From Halomonas sp. MCCC 1A13316 (GTDB taxonomy: Bacteria > Pseudomonadota > Gammaproteobacteria > Pseudomonadales > Halomonadaceae), in contig NZ_CP053382.1 in assembly GCF_014931605.1 (NCBI RefSeq), positions 1,860,001-1,924,000 on the forward strand: a DNA stretch of 64,000 bases, written 5' to 3'. Position 1 is the stretch's first letter, and each line of letters starts with the position of its first letter. The position numbers were made by a program, and so were the translations under genes. The notes beneath the pieces were generated by a model. It did no database searches. It was not told where the DNA came from and worked only from the letters and a program-made list of their open reading frames with translations. Below, in pieces: positions 24,110 to 32,769 of this stretch.

Positions 24110-24933
24110 GAGCGGCGCTCCGAGGAATTCGTGTTGTCGTCGGCCCAGGCGGGGCGGCGCTTCTCGAAGAAGCTGGTCAGGCCTTCCTGACCTTCGGCGC
24201 TCACGCGCAGCTCGCTGATCACGCGGCAGGTGTGCTCGCGGGTGGCCTTGCTGTCGGCGTCGCGGGCCACTTCGGCGAGCAGCGACTTGGTGGCGCGCTG
24301 GGCCTGAGGCGAGCCGGCCAGCAGGGTCTCGATCATCTCGCTCACGGCCTCGTCGATATGATCGTGGCCGACGATCTGGTGGGCCAGGCCCAGTTCCAGC
24401 GCCTTGTCGGCGTCGATCACCTCGGCGGTGAGCGCGTAGCGGCGCATCTGGCGCGAGCCCAGGGCGCGCTGCACGTAGGGGCTGATCACCGCGGGCGAGA
24501 GACCGATCTTGACCTCGGAGAGGCAGAACTTGGCCTTCTCGGAAGCGATCACCACATCGCAGCAGGCAGCCAGGCCCACGGCCCCGCCGAAGGCGGCCCC
24601 CTGCACGCGGCACACGGTGGGGCAGGGCAGGGAGTCCAGGCCGTGCATCAGCTGCGAGAGCTTGCGCGAGTCGGCCAAGTTGCCCTCGAAGTCGTACTCC
24701 ACCATGCGCTTCATCCAGTTCAGGTCGGCGCCGGCGGAGAAGCTCTTGCCCTCGGAGCCCAGCACCACCACGCGCACCTCGCCGTGGCGGGCGGCGTCGT
24801 GGAGCTTGGCGAGGTGCTCGTTGAGCTCGGCGATCAGGCTGTCGTCGAAGGCGTTGTGCACCTCGGGGCGATTCAGCGTCAGTCGGGCGACGCCGCGATC
24901 GTCGATGTTCAGGTTCGAATATGTCTGTGTCAT
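24106..24933 (-). CDS. liuC: Methylglutaconyl-CoA hydratase
   Basis: A 275-residue crotonase-family enzyme that hydrates 3-methylglutaconyl-CoA to HMG-CoA. Visible: VARLTLNRPEVHNAFDD, FSAGADLNWMKRM (oxyanion-hole segment, about 65-80) and CRVQGAAFGGAVGLAACCDV with the second oxyanion Gly. CLSEVKIGLSPAVISPYV follows. ATG 24933 stands 7 bases behind liuB, and the stop overlaps liuD by ATGA, so coupling is tight. Confidence 0.93.
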   Translation of the reverse strand: MTQTYSNLNIDDRGVARLTLNRPEVHNAFDDSLIAELNEHLAKLHDAARHGEVRVVVLGSEGKSFSAGADLNWMKRMVEYDFEGNLADSRKLSQLMHGLDSLPCPTVCRVQGAAFGGAVGLAACCDVVIASEKAKFCLSEVKIGLSPAVISPYVQRALGSRQMRRYALTAEVIDADKALELGLAHQIVGHDHIDEAVSEMIETLLAGSPQAQRATKSLLAEVARDADSKATREHTCRVISELRVSAEGQEGLTSFFEKRRPAWADDNTNSSERRS

Positions 24934-24940
24934 GGCGACC

Positions 24941-26548
24941 TCACATCCGGAACACGCCGAAGCGGGTATCTTCCACCTCGGCATTCATGGCGGCGGCAAG
25001 CGACAACCCCAGCACGTCGCGGGTCTGGGCCGGGTCGATCACGCCGTCGTCCCACAGCCGGGCGCTGGCGTAGAAGGGGTGACCCTGGTGCTCGTACTGC
25101 TCGCGGGTGGGCTGCTTGAAGGCTTCTTCCTCCTCCTTGCTCCACTCGCGACCTTCGCGCTCGTACTGCTCGCGCTTGACCTGGGCCAGCACGCCGGCGG
25201 CCTGTTCGCCGCCCATTACCGAGATGCGTGCGTTGGGCCACATGAACAGCAGGTTGGGCTCGTAGGCGCGACCGCACATGCCGTAGTTGCCGGCGCCGAA
25301 GCTGCCGCCGATCAGTACGGTGAACTTGGGCACCTTGGCGCAGGCCACGGCGGTGACGAGCTTGGCGCCGTGCTTGGCGATGCCTTCGTGCTCGTACTTG
25401 GAGCCGACCATGAAGCCGGTGATGTTCTGCAGGAACACCAGCGGGATCTTGCGCTGGGCGCACAGTTCGATGAAGTGGGCGCCTTTCACCGCGGATTCGG
25501 AGAACAGCACGCCGTTGTTGGCGACGATGCCCACCGGGTAGCCGTGGATGTGGGCGAAGCCCGTCACCAAGGTGTCGCCGTAGTAGCGCTTGAACTCGTC
25601 GAAGTCGGAGTCGTCGACGATGCGGCTGATCACCTCGCGCACGTCGAACGGCTTCTTGAGGTCGGTGCCGACGATGCCGTAGATCTCGCTGGGGTCGAGC
25701 TTGGGTGGCCTCGGCTCCTGCATCTTGAGCTGGCCGCGTTTCTGCCAGTTCAGCCGCGACACACAGGCGCGGGCGAGCTGCAGGGCGTGGGCGTCGTTCT
25801 CGGCGTAATGATCGGCCACGCCGCTCTTCTTGGCGTGGACGTCGGCGCCGCCCAGGTCCTCGGCGCTGATGCTCTCGCCGGTGGCGGCCTTCACCAGCGG
25901 CGGGCCGCCGAGGAAGATGGTGCCCTGCTCCTTGACGATGATCGACTCGTCGGCCATGGCCGGCACGTAGGCGCCGCCGGCGGTGCAGGAGCCCATCACC
26001 ACGGCGATCTGCGGGATGCCTTCGGCGGAGAGCGTGGCCTGGTTGTAGAAGATGCGGCCGAAGTGATCGCGGTCGGGGAACACTTCGTCCTGGCGGGGCA
26101 GAAAGGCACCGCCGGAGTCGACCAGGTAGATGCACGGCAGGCGATGCTTGCGGGCGATCTCCTGGGCGCGGATGTGCTTCTTCACCGTAAGCGGGTAGTA
26201 GGTGCCGCCCTTGACGGTGGCGTCGTTGGCGACGATCACGCACTCCACGCCACTCACACGGCCGATGCCGGTGACCACGCCGGCGGCGGGCACGTCGCTC
26301 TCGTAGACTTCATGTGCGGCCAGCGCCGAGAACTCGAGGAACGGCGAGCCCTCGTCGATCAGGTGGTCGATGCGGTCGCGCACGAACAGCTTGCCGCGGG
26401 ATTCGTGCCGGGTGCGGGCCTTCTCGCCGCCGCCCTGGCTGATCGCCGCGGTCAGCTCGCGCAGCTTCATGACCTCGTGGCGCATGGCCTTTTCGTTGGC
26501 CTGGAAGCCGTCGCTGCGCGGATTGACCTGGGTATTCAGAATCGCCAT
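24941..26548 (-). CDS. liuB: Methylcrotonoyl-CoA carboxylase, carboxyltransferase beta subunit
   Basis: A 535-residue carboxyltransferase that passes CO2 from biotin of LiuD to 3-methylcrotonyl-CoA. Two crotonase-like halves are visible: the N-half with [20 protein letters not shown] and [20 protein letters not shown], and the C-half with [20 protein letters not shown] and [18 protein letters not shown]. Length and order are normal for the family. It lies 10 bases behind liuA and forms the usual liuABCD chain. Confidence 0.95.
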   Translation of the reverse strand: MAILNTQVNPRSDGFQANEKAMRHEVMKLRELTAAISQGGGEKARTRHESRGKLFVRDRIDHLIDEGSPFLEFSALAAHEVYESDVPAAGVVTGIGRVSGVECVIVANDATVKGGTYYPLTVKKHIRAQEIARKHRLPCIYLVDSGGAFLPRQDEVFPDRDHFGRIFYNQATLSAEGIPQIAVVMGSCTAGGAYVPAMADESIIVKEQGTIFLGGPPLVKAATGESISAEDLGGADVHAKKSGVADHYAENDAHALQLARACVSRLNWQKRGQLKMQEPRPPKLDPSEIYGIVGTDLKKPFDVREVISRIVDDSDFDEFKRYYGDTLVTGFAHIHGYPVGIVANNGVLFSESAVKGAHFIELCAQRKIPLVFLQNITGFMVGSKYEHEGIAKHGAKLVTAVACAKVPKFTVLIGGSFGAGNYGMCGRAYEPNLLFMWPNARISVMGGEQAAGVLAQVKREQYEREGREWSKEEEEAFKQPTREQYEHQGHPFYASARLWDDGVIDPAQTRDVLGLSLAAAMNAEVEDTRFGVFRM

Positions 26549-26558
26549 CGGGCTCCCC

Positions 26559-27728
26559 TTACTTGGACTCGTTGAAGAGTTCGCGGCCGATCAACATCCG
26601 GCGAATCTCACTGGTGCCCGCACCGATCTCGTAGAGCTTGGCGTCGCGCAGCAGGCGGCCGGTGGGGTATTCGTTGATGTAGCCATTGCCGCCGAGCAGC
26701 TGGATGGCGTCCAGCGCCACCTGGGTGGCCTTCTCGGCGCAGTAGAGGATCACGCCGGCGGCGTCCTTCCTGGAGGTCTGGCCGCGGTCGCAACCGGCCG
26801 CCACGGCGTAGAGATAGGCGCGGCAGGCGTTCAGCGTGGTGTACATGTCGGCAATCTTGCCCTGCACCAGTTGGAACTCGCCGATGGACTGGTCGAACTG
26901 CTTTCGCTCGTGAATGTAGGGCACCACGACGTCCATGGCGGCCTGCATGATGCCGATGGGGCCGGCGGCGAGCACGGTGCGCTCGTAGTCCAGGCCGCTC
27001 ATCAGCACGCGCACGCCTTTGCCTTCATCGCCCAGCACGTTCTCGATCGGCACTTCGCAATCCTGGAACACCAGCTCGCAGGTGTTGGAGCCGCGCATGC
27101 CGAGCTTGTCGAGCTTCTGGGCGGTAGAAAAGCCCTTGAAATCCTTCTCGATGATGAAGGCGGTGATGCCCTTGGAGCCGGCTTCCGGGTCGGTCTTGGC
27201 GTAGACCACCAGTACGTCGGCGTCGGGGCCGTTGGTGATCCACATCTTGTTGCCGTTGAGCACGTAGTGGTCGCCTTCGCGACGCGCGCGCAGCTTCATC
27301 GAGACCACGTCGGAACCGGCGCCCGGCTCGGACATGGCCAGTGCGCCGACGTGCTCGCCGCTGATCAGCTTGGGCAGGTACTTGGCCTTTTGCTCGGCAC
27401 TGGCGTTGATCTTGAGCTGGTTCACGCACAGGTTGGAGTGCGCGCCGTAGGAGAGACCCACCGAGGCGCTGGCGCGGGAGATCTCCTCCATGGCGATGCA
27501 GTGCGCCAGGTAGCCCATGCCGCTACCGCCGTCCTCTTCCGGTACGGTGATGCCGAGCAGGCCCATGTCGCCGAACTTCTGCCACAGGTCGTTGGGGAAC
27601 TCGTTCTTCTCGTCGATCTCGGCGGCGCGCGGGGCGATCTCGTCGCGGGCGAAGGCGTTTACATGGTCGCGCAGCATGTTGAGTTCGTCATCGAGGCCGA
27701 AGTCGAGGGGCTTGTAGGACGTGAACAT
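26559..27728 (-). CDS. liuA: Isovaleryl-CoA dehydrogenase
   Basis: A 389-residue acyl-CoA dehydrogenase that oxidises isovaleryl-CoA to 3-methylcrotonyl-CoA, passing electrons to ETF. Visible: [20 protein letters not shown] (FAD/acyl pocket), [36 protein letters not shown], whose Glu (about residue 250) fits the catalytic base position special to isovaleryl-CoA dehydrogenases, and [20 protein letters not shown] at the C-terminus. First gene of the operon. The upstream region has the 16-bp palindrome at 27833. Confidence 0.95.
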   Translation of the reverse strand: MFTSYKPLDFGLDDELNMLRDHVNAFARDEIAPRAAEIDEKNEFPNDLWQKFGDMGLLGITVPEEDGGSGMGYLAHCIAMEEISRASASVGLSYGAHSNLCVNQLKINASAEQKAKYLPKLISGEHVGALAMSEPGAGSDVVSMKLRARREGDHYVLNGNKMWITNGPDADVLVVYAKTDPEAGSKGITAFIIEKDFKGFSTAQKLDKLGMRGSNTCELVFQDCEVPIENVLGDEGKGVRVLMSGLDYERTVLAAGPIGIMQAAMDVVVPYIHERKQFDQSIGEFQLVQGKIADMYTTLNACRAYLYAVAAGCDRGQTSRKDAAGVILYCAEKATQVALDAIQLLGGNGYINEYPTGRLLRDAKLYEIGAGTSEIRRMLIGRELFNESK

Positions 27729-27832
27729 GGCGGCGGAACTCCCTAGTGTCAGTGGTAGACCAGCTGTCTGGGTGCGGGCCGCACAGGCGCAACCCGCAGT
27801 GCTATTTACGAATGGTACTAGACTAGGTGAGG

Positions 27833-27848
27833 TTTACGTTAACGTAAA
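27833..27848. promoter_or_regulatory. Perfect 16-bp palindrome, candidate liu operator
   Basis: TTTACGTTAACGTAAA, fully symmetrical, 105 bases before liuA. LiuR, a MerR-family regulator, is known to control liu operons in gammaproteobacteria through palindromic ACGT-rich sites; this fits, but no liuR lies in the window. The rest of the 27729-27994 gap shows a GCCACCGG/CCGGTGGC hairpin at 27948-27972 behind the SbtA-like gene, without a T-run. Confidence 0.65.
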
Positions 27849-27994
27849 GTGCAGCTTCCTAAGGTGCGACGAATGTCGAAGATGGTCACAAGGAAAGGAA
27901 CGTAAAGAAGGGGGTAAAGGGAAGCGTGACAGAAGGTTGAGATCCATGCCACCGGTCGATATGGCCGGTGGCGCGGGAGCAGACTCAGCTCGAC

Positions 27995-28933
27995 TCAGCC
28001 CAGCCACATGGCGAGCTGGTGGTAGATGGGGATACCCACGATCACGTTCAGCGGAAAGGTGAAGCCGAGCGAGGCGAGCATCGCCAGGCCGATGTTGGCC
28101 TGGGGAATGGCGGTACGCATGGCGGCCGGGGCGGCGATATACGAGGCGCTGGCGGCGAGTGCCGTGAGAATCATCAGCGAGCCGGTGGGCAGGCCCAGCA
28201 TCAGGCCGACCGCAAGACCGACCATCGCCAGACAGAACGGTGCTATCAAGGCGAAGGTGAGCAGGCGCCAGTGGAACCAGGGGATGGGGCGCAGGGTTTC
28301 CGCCGCTGTCAGGCCCATCTGCAGCAGGAACAAGGCCAGTACGGCGTGGAAGGCACCGGTCAGCAGGTCTGTGACGTTGGCGCCTTCGGCTGGGCCGTAC
28401 ATGGCGCCGATCACCGCGCCACCGGCCAGCAGGATCACGCCGCGGTTGGTCAGCGTCTCGTGCCAGATGCCCTGCAGCGCTTCGCTGGAGTCCTTGCCGG
28501 CATGGCGGCGGAACAGCGCGATAGCGACCATGATCGCCGGCAGCTCCATCATCACCAGGTAGAGGGTGACCTCGGCGCCGATGGGCAGGGCGCGGCTCTC
28601 GGCGAAGGCCAGCGCCACGGCGAAGGTGCCGGCGCTGACCGAGCCGTAGTGGGCAGCGATACTGGCGCTATCGGCGGGAGAGAGGCGTACCAGGCGGCGC
28701 AATACCGGCATCAGCGCCAGCGGGATCAGCCCGCCCAGGGCGGCCACCGCGAGCAGCTCCGGTATCAGCGACCAGTTCATGTTGCCATACAGGGACATGC
28801 CGCCCTTGAGACCGATGGTCAGCATCAGCAGCAGGCTCAGGGTGTCGTAGGCGGCCTTGGGAATGGTGAGATCGGACTTCACGACGCCGGCTAGCAGGCC
28901 GAGCAGGAAGAACATCACGACGATGTCGGGCAT
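27995..28933 (-). CDS. SbtA-like sodium-dependent bicarbonate transporter family protein
   Basis: A 312-residue, very hydrophobic permease with about ten helices in two inverted halves (DUF897/SbtA family). Visible: FFLLGLLAGVVKSDLTIPKA, LLMLTIGLKGGMSLYGN, HYGSVSAGTFAVALAF and TALAASASYIAAPAAMRTAI. SbtA takes up bicarbonate with Na+ in cyanobacteria; the substrate in heterotrophs is not settled, so transport specificity is inference. ATG 28933 has AAGAAGAG upstream and is preferred over 29005. It is divergent from a LysR regulator 132 bases away, its probable controller. Confidence 0.8.
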   Translation of the reverse strand: MPDIVVMFFLLGLLAGVVKSDLTIPKAAYDTLSLLLMLTIGLKGGMSLYGNMNWSLIPELLAVAALGGLIPLALMPVLRRLVRLSPADSASIAAHYGSVSAGTFAVALAFAESRALPIGAEVTLYLVMMELPAIMVAIALFRRHAGKDSSEALQGIWHETLTNRGVILLAGGAVIGAMYGPAEGANVTDLLTGAFHAVLALFLLQMGLTAAETLRPIPWFHWRLLTFALIAPFCLAMVGLAVGLMLGLPTGSLMILTALAASASYIAAPAAMRTAIPQANIGLAMLASLGFTFPLNVIVGIPIYHQLAMWLG

Positions 28934-29065
28934 GGGCTCTCTTCTTGTGGAAACGCAGATGGCAGGATGTCGCGGATTGTGCGGATTGCGTGGTATTGAT
29001 TCCAATTGAATGTTTACCGACTTAGCATAGGTAGTTATCTATAGGAGCCGTTTCGGAGCCGCGCC

Positions 29066-30031
29066 GTGAACGTACGCCACCTGACGTTTCGTCTGCTGCA
29101 GGTTTATGTCGCCTTGGTGCGAACGGGCTCGGTCAGCGAGGCCGCGCGCCAACTTCACCTGACCCAACCGACCGTATCCCAGCAGCTCAAGCGATTGAGC
29201 GAGGCGGTGGGCGAGCCGCTGTTGATCGCGAGGCAGGGGCGGCTGGTGGCGACCGAGGCGGGCCGGGAGCTCTACCGCGCCAGCCGCGAGGTGCTCGGTC
29301 GCTTCGACGATTTCCAGGATTACCTCGAGGCGCTGCGCGGCGGCGAGCGGGGACGCTTCAGCATCGCCCTGGTCAATACTGCCCAGTACGTGCTGCCGCG
29401 CCTTCTCGGCCCCTATAGTCAAGCCTTTCCCGATGTCGACGTGACCCTGCACATCGGCAACCGCCGCCAGATGCTCACGCGCTTCGAGCGCCAGGACGAC
29501 GATCTCTACGTATTTAGCCACCCGCCCTCGCTGGCCCATGCCCTGGCCGGGCGCTTCCTGCGCAACCCGCTGGTGGTGGTCGCGCCACAGGGGCACCCGT
29601 TGGCGGATTGCGAACGTATCGCCATGAGGGAGCTGCTGGGGGAACGCTTGCTGCTGCGGGAGCCGGGCTCGGCGACGCGCATGATGTTCGAGGGCTGGCT
29701 GCAGGAACACGGCCTGTCGCTGGGCCCGACCCTGCAGATGGCCAGCAACGAGGCGATTCGCGTCGGCGTGGCGGCCGGGCTGGGCCTGGCCGTGCTCTCC
29801 GAACACGTGCTGCCGCCGGAGCATCCCGATATCGCGATCCTGCCGGTCATCGACTTCCCCATCGAAAGCCACTGGCAGTTCATCGTGCGCCGCGACCGTC
29901 GCCTGCCTCACGCCGCGCTGGGCTTCCTGCGCTTCGCCGCGGGGCATCTCGACGAGTGCGTGGAACCGCGCTTCGTGGCCAATGAGCTGGAGGCGATGCT
30001 AGGGCGGCTGGAGGCGGCAACGGAGCTATAG
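29066..30031 (+). CDS. LysR-family transcriptional regulator
   Basis: A 321-residue regulator with a GTG start. The N-terminal winged HTH (about 5-65) reads LLQVYVALVRTGSVSEAARQ, then LHLTQPTVSQQLKRLSEAVG. An effector-binding periplasmic-binding-like domain follows (GRFSIALVNTAQYVLPRLLG, then VGVAAGLGLAVLSEHVLPPE). The second half has the look of CbbR/CmpR-type members. Together with its divergent position this suggests it controls the SbtA-like transporter gene. It ends before a strong terminator. Confidence 0.88.
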   Translation: MNVRHLTFRLLQVYVALVRTGSVSEAARQLHLTQPTVSQQLKRLSEAVGEPLLIARQGRLVATEAGRELYRASREVLGRFDDFQDYLEALRGGERGRFSIALVNTAQYVLPRLLGPYSQAFPDVDVTLHIGNRRQMLTRFERQDDDLYVFSHPPSLAHALAGRFLRNPLVVVAPQGHPLADCERIAMRELLGERLLLREPGSATRMMFEGWLQEHGLSLGPTLQMASNEAIRVGVAAGLGLAVLSEHVLPPEHPDIAILPVIDFPIESHWQFIVRRDRRLPHAALGFLRFAAGHLDECVEPRFVANELEAMLGRLEAATEL

Positions 30032-30059
30032 CGTTACAAATGGCACGATCATGGTAAAG

Positions 30060-30098
30060 AAGACCCGGCCGCTCAGTGCGAGCGGCTGGGTCTTTTTT
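30060..30098 (+). terminator. Strong rho-independent terminator
   Basis: The stem AAGACCC-GCCGCTC with GAGCGGC-GGGTCTT is followed by a six-T run, 28 bases after the LysR gene. The AAGA on the left side makes it usable from the other strand as well, for the flavoprotein gene ending at 30132. Confidence 0.88.
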
Positions 30099-30131
30099 GC
30101 TTCAGCACATCTGTTTATTTATGAACATTCA

Positions 30132-31388
30132 TCATGCGAAGGAGTCGTGACGCCGTCCTGCCGTGGCCAGCCAGCCCGAAAGGTGATGGCTGAGATCGCG
30201 GGCATCGTCGTCGGCGCCGTGGATGGTGCCCGACTTGCGCCGGCGCATGTAGGGCAGGCCCATGGCGTAGAGGCCTGGTGCCACTATGCCGCCCTCGTGC
30301 CGCAAGCGCCCGCGGGCATCGAACACCGGCGCGTCCAGCCAGCTGAAATCGGGCCGGAAGCCGGTGGCCCAGAGCACCGTGCGGATCTCGCCGCTGGCCA
30401 TGTCGAGCCCGAGGCAGGGTCGCTGCGGTACTCGCGTGGCTGCCGCGTGTTCCGGGGCGAGCAGGGCGTCCTGCCAGTCATGGGCGATGGCCCAGGCATC
30501 CAGGTTGTCGAGCAGCCGCACCAACTTGAGGTCCGCCGCCGTGGCGTGCATGGCAAGCGAACCCGAAAATTGCAATCGGGTACCGGCCAGGCCCGCCAGG
30601 CGGCCGACCAGGCGTACGCCGCGCTCCCTCAGGGTGTTGAGGTCCAGATCCTGCGGCTCGGCGCTGCCCAGCAACTGGGGCGAGGGTTGGCGCCGGGCGC
30701 GGGCCAGGTCCTCCACCTCATCGAAGCGCTGGTCGAGCATTCCCGCTTGCTCCAGCCACCACTGGATGTCGCGGCCTCGGTAACGCCGCGGCAGGCGCAG
30801 GTGCTGCCCCACGGCAAGCGTCACGGGGCGGCCGCTGCACTGGATCTCGTCGGCCAGTTGCACGCCGGTGGCCGAGGCGCCCACCACCAGTACGCCGCCC
30901 GGCGGTAACTGCTCCGGGTAGCGGTACTCATGGGGCGTGAGGCTTTTGATCCAGGGCGGCAGGGCCGCGGCCATGGCGGGCACGACGGGAAGCTGACAGG
31001 CGCCGGTGGCGATCACCACCGCCCGGCAGCGCCAGTCCCCTCGGTTGGTCACAACCCGGTAGCCGCCGTCAGAGGGCCATACCGCTTTCACCTTGGTGTC
31101 GGTATGCAGCGGGGCCGAGAGGCCCCGTGCATAGCGGACGAGCAAGTCGACCAGTTCCGGCACGCTCATGAAGCCTTCCGGATCCGGTCCGCCGTAGGCC
31201 TGGTCGGGCAGTCGCGTCTGCCAGTTGGGCGTAAGCAGGTGCAGCGAGTCCCAGCGCTCGTTGCGCCAGGCGTTGGCCACCTCGCCACGCTCCAGGAGCA
31301 CGTGGTCGATGCCGTGCCGCGCCAGGTGATGGCTCATGGCGAGCCCGGCGTGTCCCGCGCCGATGACCACAGCGGTCACGGCTTTCAT
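30132..31388 (-). CDS. Flavin-containing monooxygenase-like NAD(P)/FAD oxidoreductase
   Basis: A 418-residue flavoprotein of the CzcO/FMO type. FAD motif VVIGAGHAGLAMSHHLARHG at the N-terminus, WRNERWDSLHLLTPNWQTRL, NADP motif GGVLVVGASATGVQLADEI (about residue 165) and ATGFRPDFSWLD near the C-terminus. It is cytosolic. ATG 31388 shares one base with the osmC TAA (TAATG), so the pair is translated together; the frame beyond it is an antisense shadow of osmC. The substrate is unknown; an oxidative-stress or detoxification role is inferred from the OsmC partner. Confidence 0.8.
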   Translation of the reverse strand: MKAVTAVVIGAGHAGLAMSHHLARHGIDHVLLERGEVANAWRNERWDSLHLLTPNWQTRLPDQAYGGPDPEGFMSVPELVDLLVRYARGLSAPLHTDTKVKAVWPSDGGYRVVTNRGDWRCRAVVIATGACQLPVVPAMAAALPPWIKSLTPHEYRYPEQLPPGGVLVVGASATGVQLADEIQCSGRPVTLAVGQHLRLPRRYRGRDIQWWLEQAGMLDQRFDEVEDLARARRQPSPQLLGSAEPQDLDLNTLRERGVRLVGRLAGLAGTRLQFSGSLAMHATAADLKLVRLLDNLDAWAIAHDWQDALLAPEHAAATRVPQRPCLGLDMASGEIRTVLWATGFRPDFSWLDAPVFDARGRLRHEGGIVAPGLYAMGLPYMRRRKSGTIHGADDDARDLSHHLSGWLATAGRRHDSFA

Positions 31389-31948
31389 TACTTCACCTCG
31401 ACCTTCACGTGAGTGGGGTTGGTGAGCAGGTCGTAGACCGCCGAGCGCTTCTGCGACTGGGCCACGAGTGCCTCGATGTCGGCACGGCTGGCGTCGGCGT
31501 CGATTTCGAACATCACGCGGATATCGTCGAAGCCGTTGCGGACTTCTGGGTCCATGCCGAGGATGCCCTGGATATCCATGTCGCCTTCCACCGTGGCCTT
31601 GACCGAGCGCAGTTGAATGCCGCGATGCTGGGCCACGGCGGCGACGCCGGCGGTGAGGCAAGCGGCCAAGCCGACCAGTACGTACTCCACCGGGGTGGGG
31701 CCGTGATCCTCGGAAGCGAATACTTCGGGGTGATCCGCCTCGAAGGTGAAGCGTGAGCGGTGTTGCTGCGCTTCGCCGAGGCCATGGAAATCCTCGACGG
31801 CAATCTGGCTATGGGTCCCACGGACCCAGTCGCAGTGAGCGCGCCAGGTGAAGCGGGCGGCCTGGGGGGTCTGGGAAAGCGCTTCGCGAGCGCCCAGCAA
31901 GGCGGTGACGTTGACGCCATTGTCGATCTGTTGGGTGGCGGTATACAT
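31388..31948 (-). CDS. OsmC family protein
   Basis: A 186-residue thiol peroxidase-like protein. Visible: HPEVFASEDHGPTPVEYVLV, then GLAACLTAGVAAVAQHRGIQ, with the conserved Cys at about residue 100, and GNGFDDI-like DPEVRNGFDDIRVMFEIDAD. Only one family Cys is clearly in place, so peroxidase activity is uncertain. It belongs to the longer OsmC/YhfA group. The 269-base gap upstream (31949-32217) should hold its promoter; I see no clear operator there. Confidence 0.85.
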   Translation of the reverse strand: MYTATQQIDNGVNVTALLGAREALSQTPQAARFTWRAHCDWVRGTHSQIAVEDFHGLGEAQQHRSRFTFEADHPEVFASEDHGPTPVEYVLVGLAACLTAGVAAVAQHRGIQLRSVKATVEGDMDIQGILGMDPEVRNGFDDIRVMFEIDADASRADIEALVAQSQKRSAVYDLLTNPTHVKVEVK

Positions 31949-32217
31949 CTAGACTCTCCTCGTATTGTTTTGGAAACACAGCACAAATACCTGCGCGAGC
32001 GAATCGCTGCGTTGCGCGGTGCTGGAGCGCCAGCCCGGTCGGAATCCTCACATATAACCCATATGCTCCGGTTCCTGTGCTCCGTGCGCCTTGTGCTTCA
32101 TCTCGCTCGGTAATTTGTTCAGCGTTTCCTTTTGTCTCGTCATGGATAGACCGTCAGCGGTCAATAGCGAGATTCGGCGGGCGAGGTGTGAGCCAGCGTG
32201 GGAGAGGGCGTGGTTTT

Positions 32218-32769
32218 TCAGATGGGTGGCGTGGAATCCACCACGAGGGCGATGCGCCGAAAGGCCCAGACGCGGGTGACCGGCATGCCGGCCTGGTGCT
32301 GGGCCAGGCGTACCGATTCGGCATCCGGAGCCTGGTAGAGGCAGAGCATACGCTGCCGGTCGAGCGAAAAAAGCGTGCGCACGAAGCGTACCTGATGATT
32401 GTTCAGACACGCCGACCCGGCGTCCTCCAGGGCCTGGATCGCCTCGAAGGTTACCGCCGCGGCGAAACGGCGCTCCACCATGACGTTGGCAGCAGCCAGC
32501 GCCGTGACACTCAGCCTGGGAGCATCGTGCACGCTGCCGCCCCACAACGAGCTGATGTCGGCGCCGGCCTGGCGTAGGCCGATGCGTGCCGATTCCACGT
32601 CGGGAGCCTGGAAATGGCACACCAGGCGGCGTCCGTCCCGCGCCAACAGGCTCTCCTGCCATTGGATACGATGCAGGTCGAAGCATGGTAGGGCCGCCTC
32701 GCTCAGCGAGCGTACCAGTCGCGGTTCGAGGGGACGGTCGAAGCTGCGCTCCAGAATGACGTCGATCAT
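32218..32769 (-). CDS. Protein with two tandem DUF4242 domains
   Basis: A 183-residue protein made of two repeats of about 85 residues. Repeat 1: IDVILERSFDRPLEP, IQWQESLLARDGRRLVCHFQ and APDVESARIGLRQAG. Repeat 2: VMVERRFAAAVTFEAIQALE, VRFVRTLFSLDRQRMLCLYQ and APDAESVRLAQHQAG. DUF4242 members are small ferredoxin-fold proteins; an actinobacterial one binds nickel. No metal ligand set is certain here. Its ATG overlaps the stop of the TPR gene by ATGA, so it belongs to the SARP regulator transcript. Confidence 0.75.
   Translation of the reverse strand: MIDVILERSFDRPLEPRLVRSLSEAALPCFDLHRIQWQESLLARDGRRLVCHFQAPDVESARIGLRQAGADISSLWGGSVHDAPRLSVTALAAANVMVERRFAAAVTFEAIQALEDAGSACLNNHQVRFVRTLFSLDRQRMLCLYQAPDAESVRLAQHQAGMPVTRVWAFRRIALVVDSTPPI

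Noticed and set aside
24110..24613. Longer N-terminus for the biotin carboxylase subunit
   Set aside because: The extension is an arginine-rich antiframe of liuC; ATG 24109 gives the conserved LLVANRGEIA start and an ATGA overlap.
24509..26575. 688-codon plus-strand frame
   Set aside because: Antisense of liuC/liuB; Val/His/Ala/Asp-rich mirror translation with no domain.
31389..31661. Longer N-terminus for the FMO-like protein
   Set aside because: The extension overlaps osmC in another frame and is arginine-rich; the FAD motif starts right after ATG 31388.
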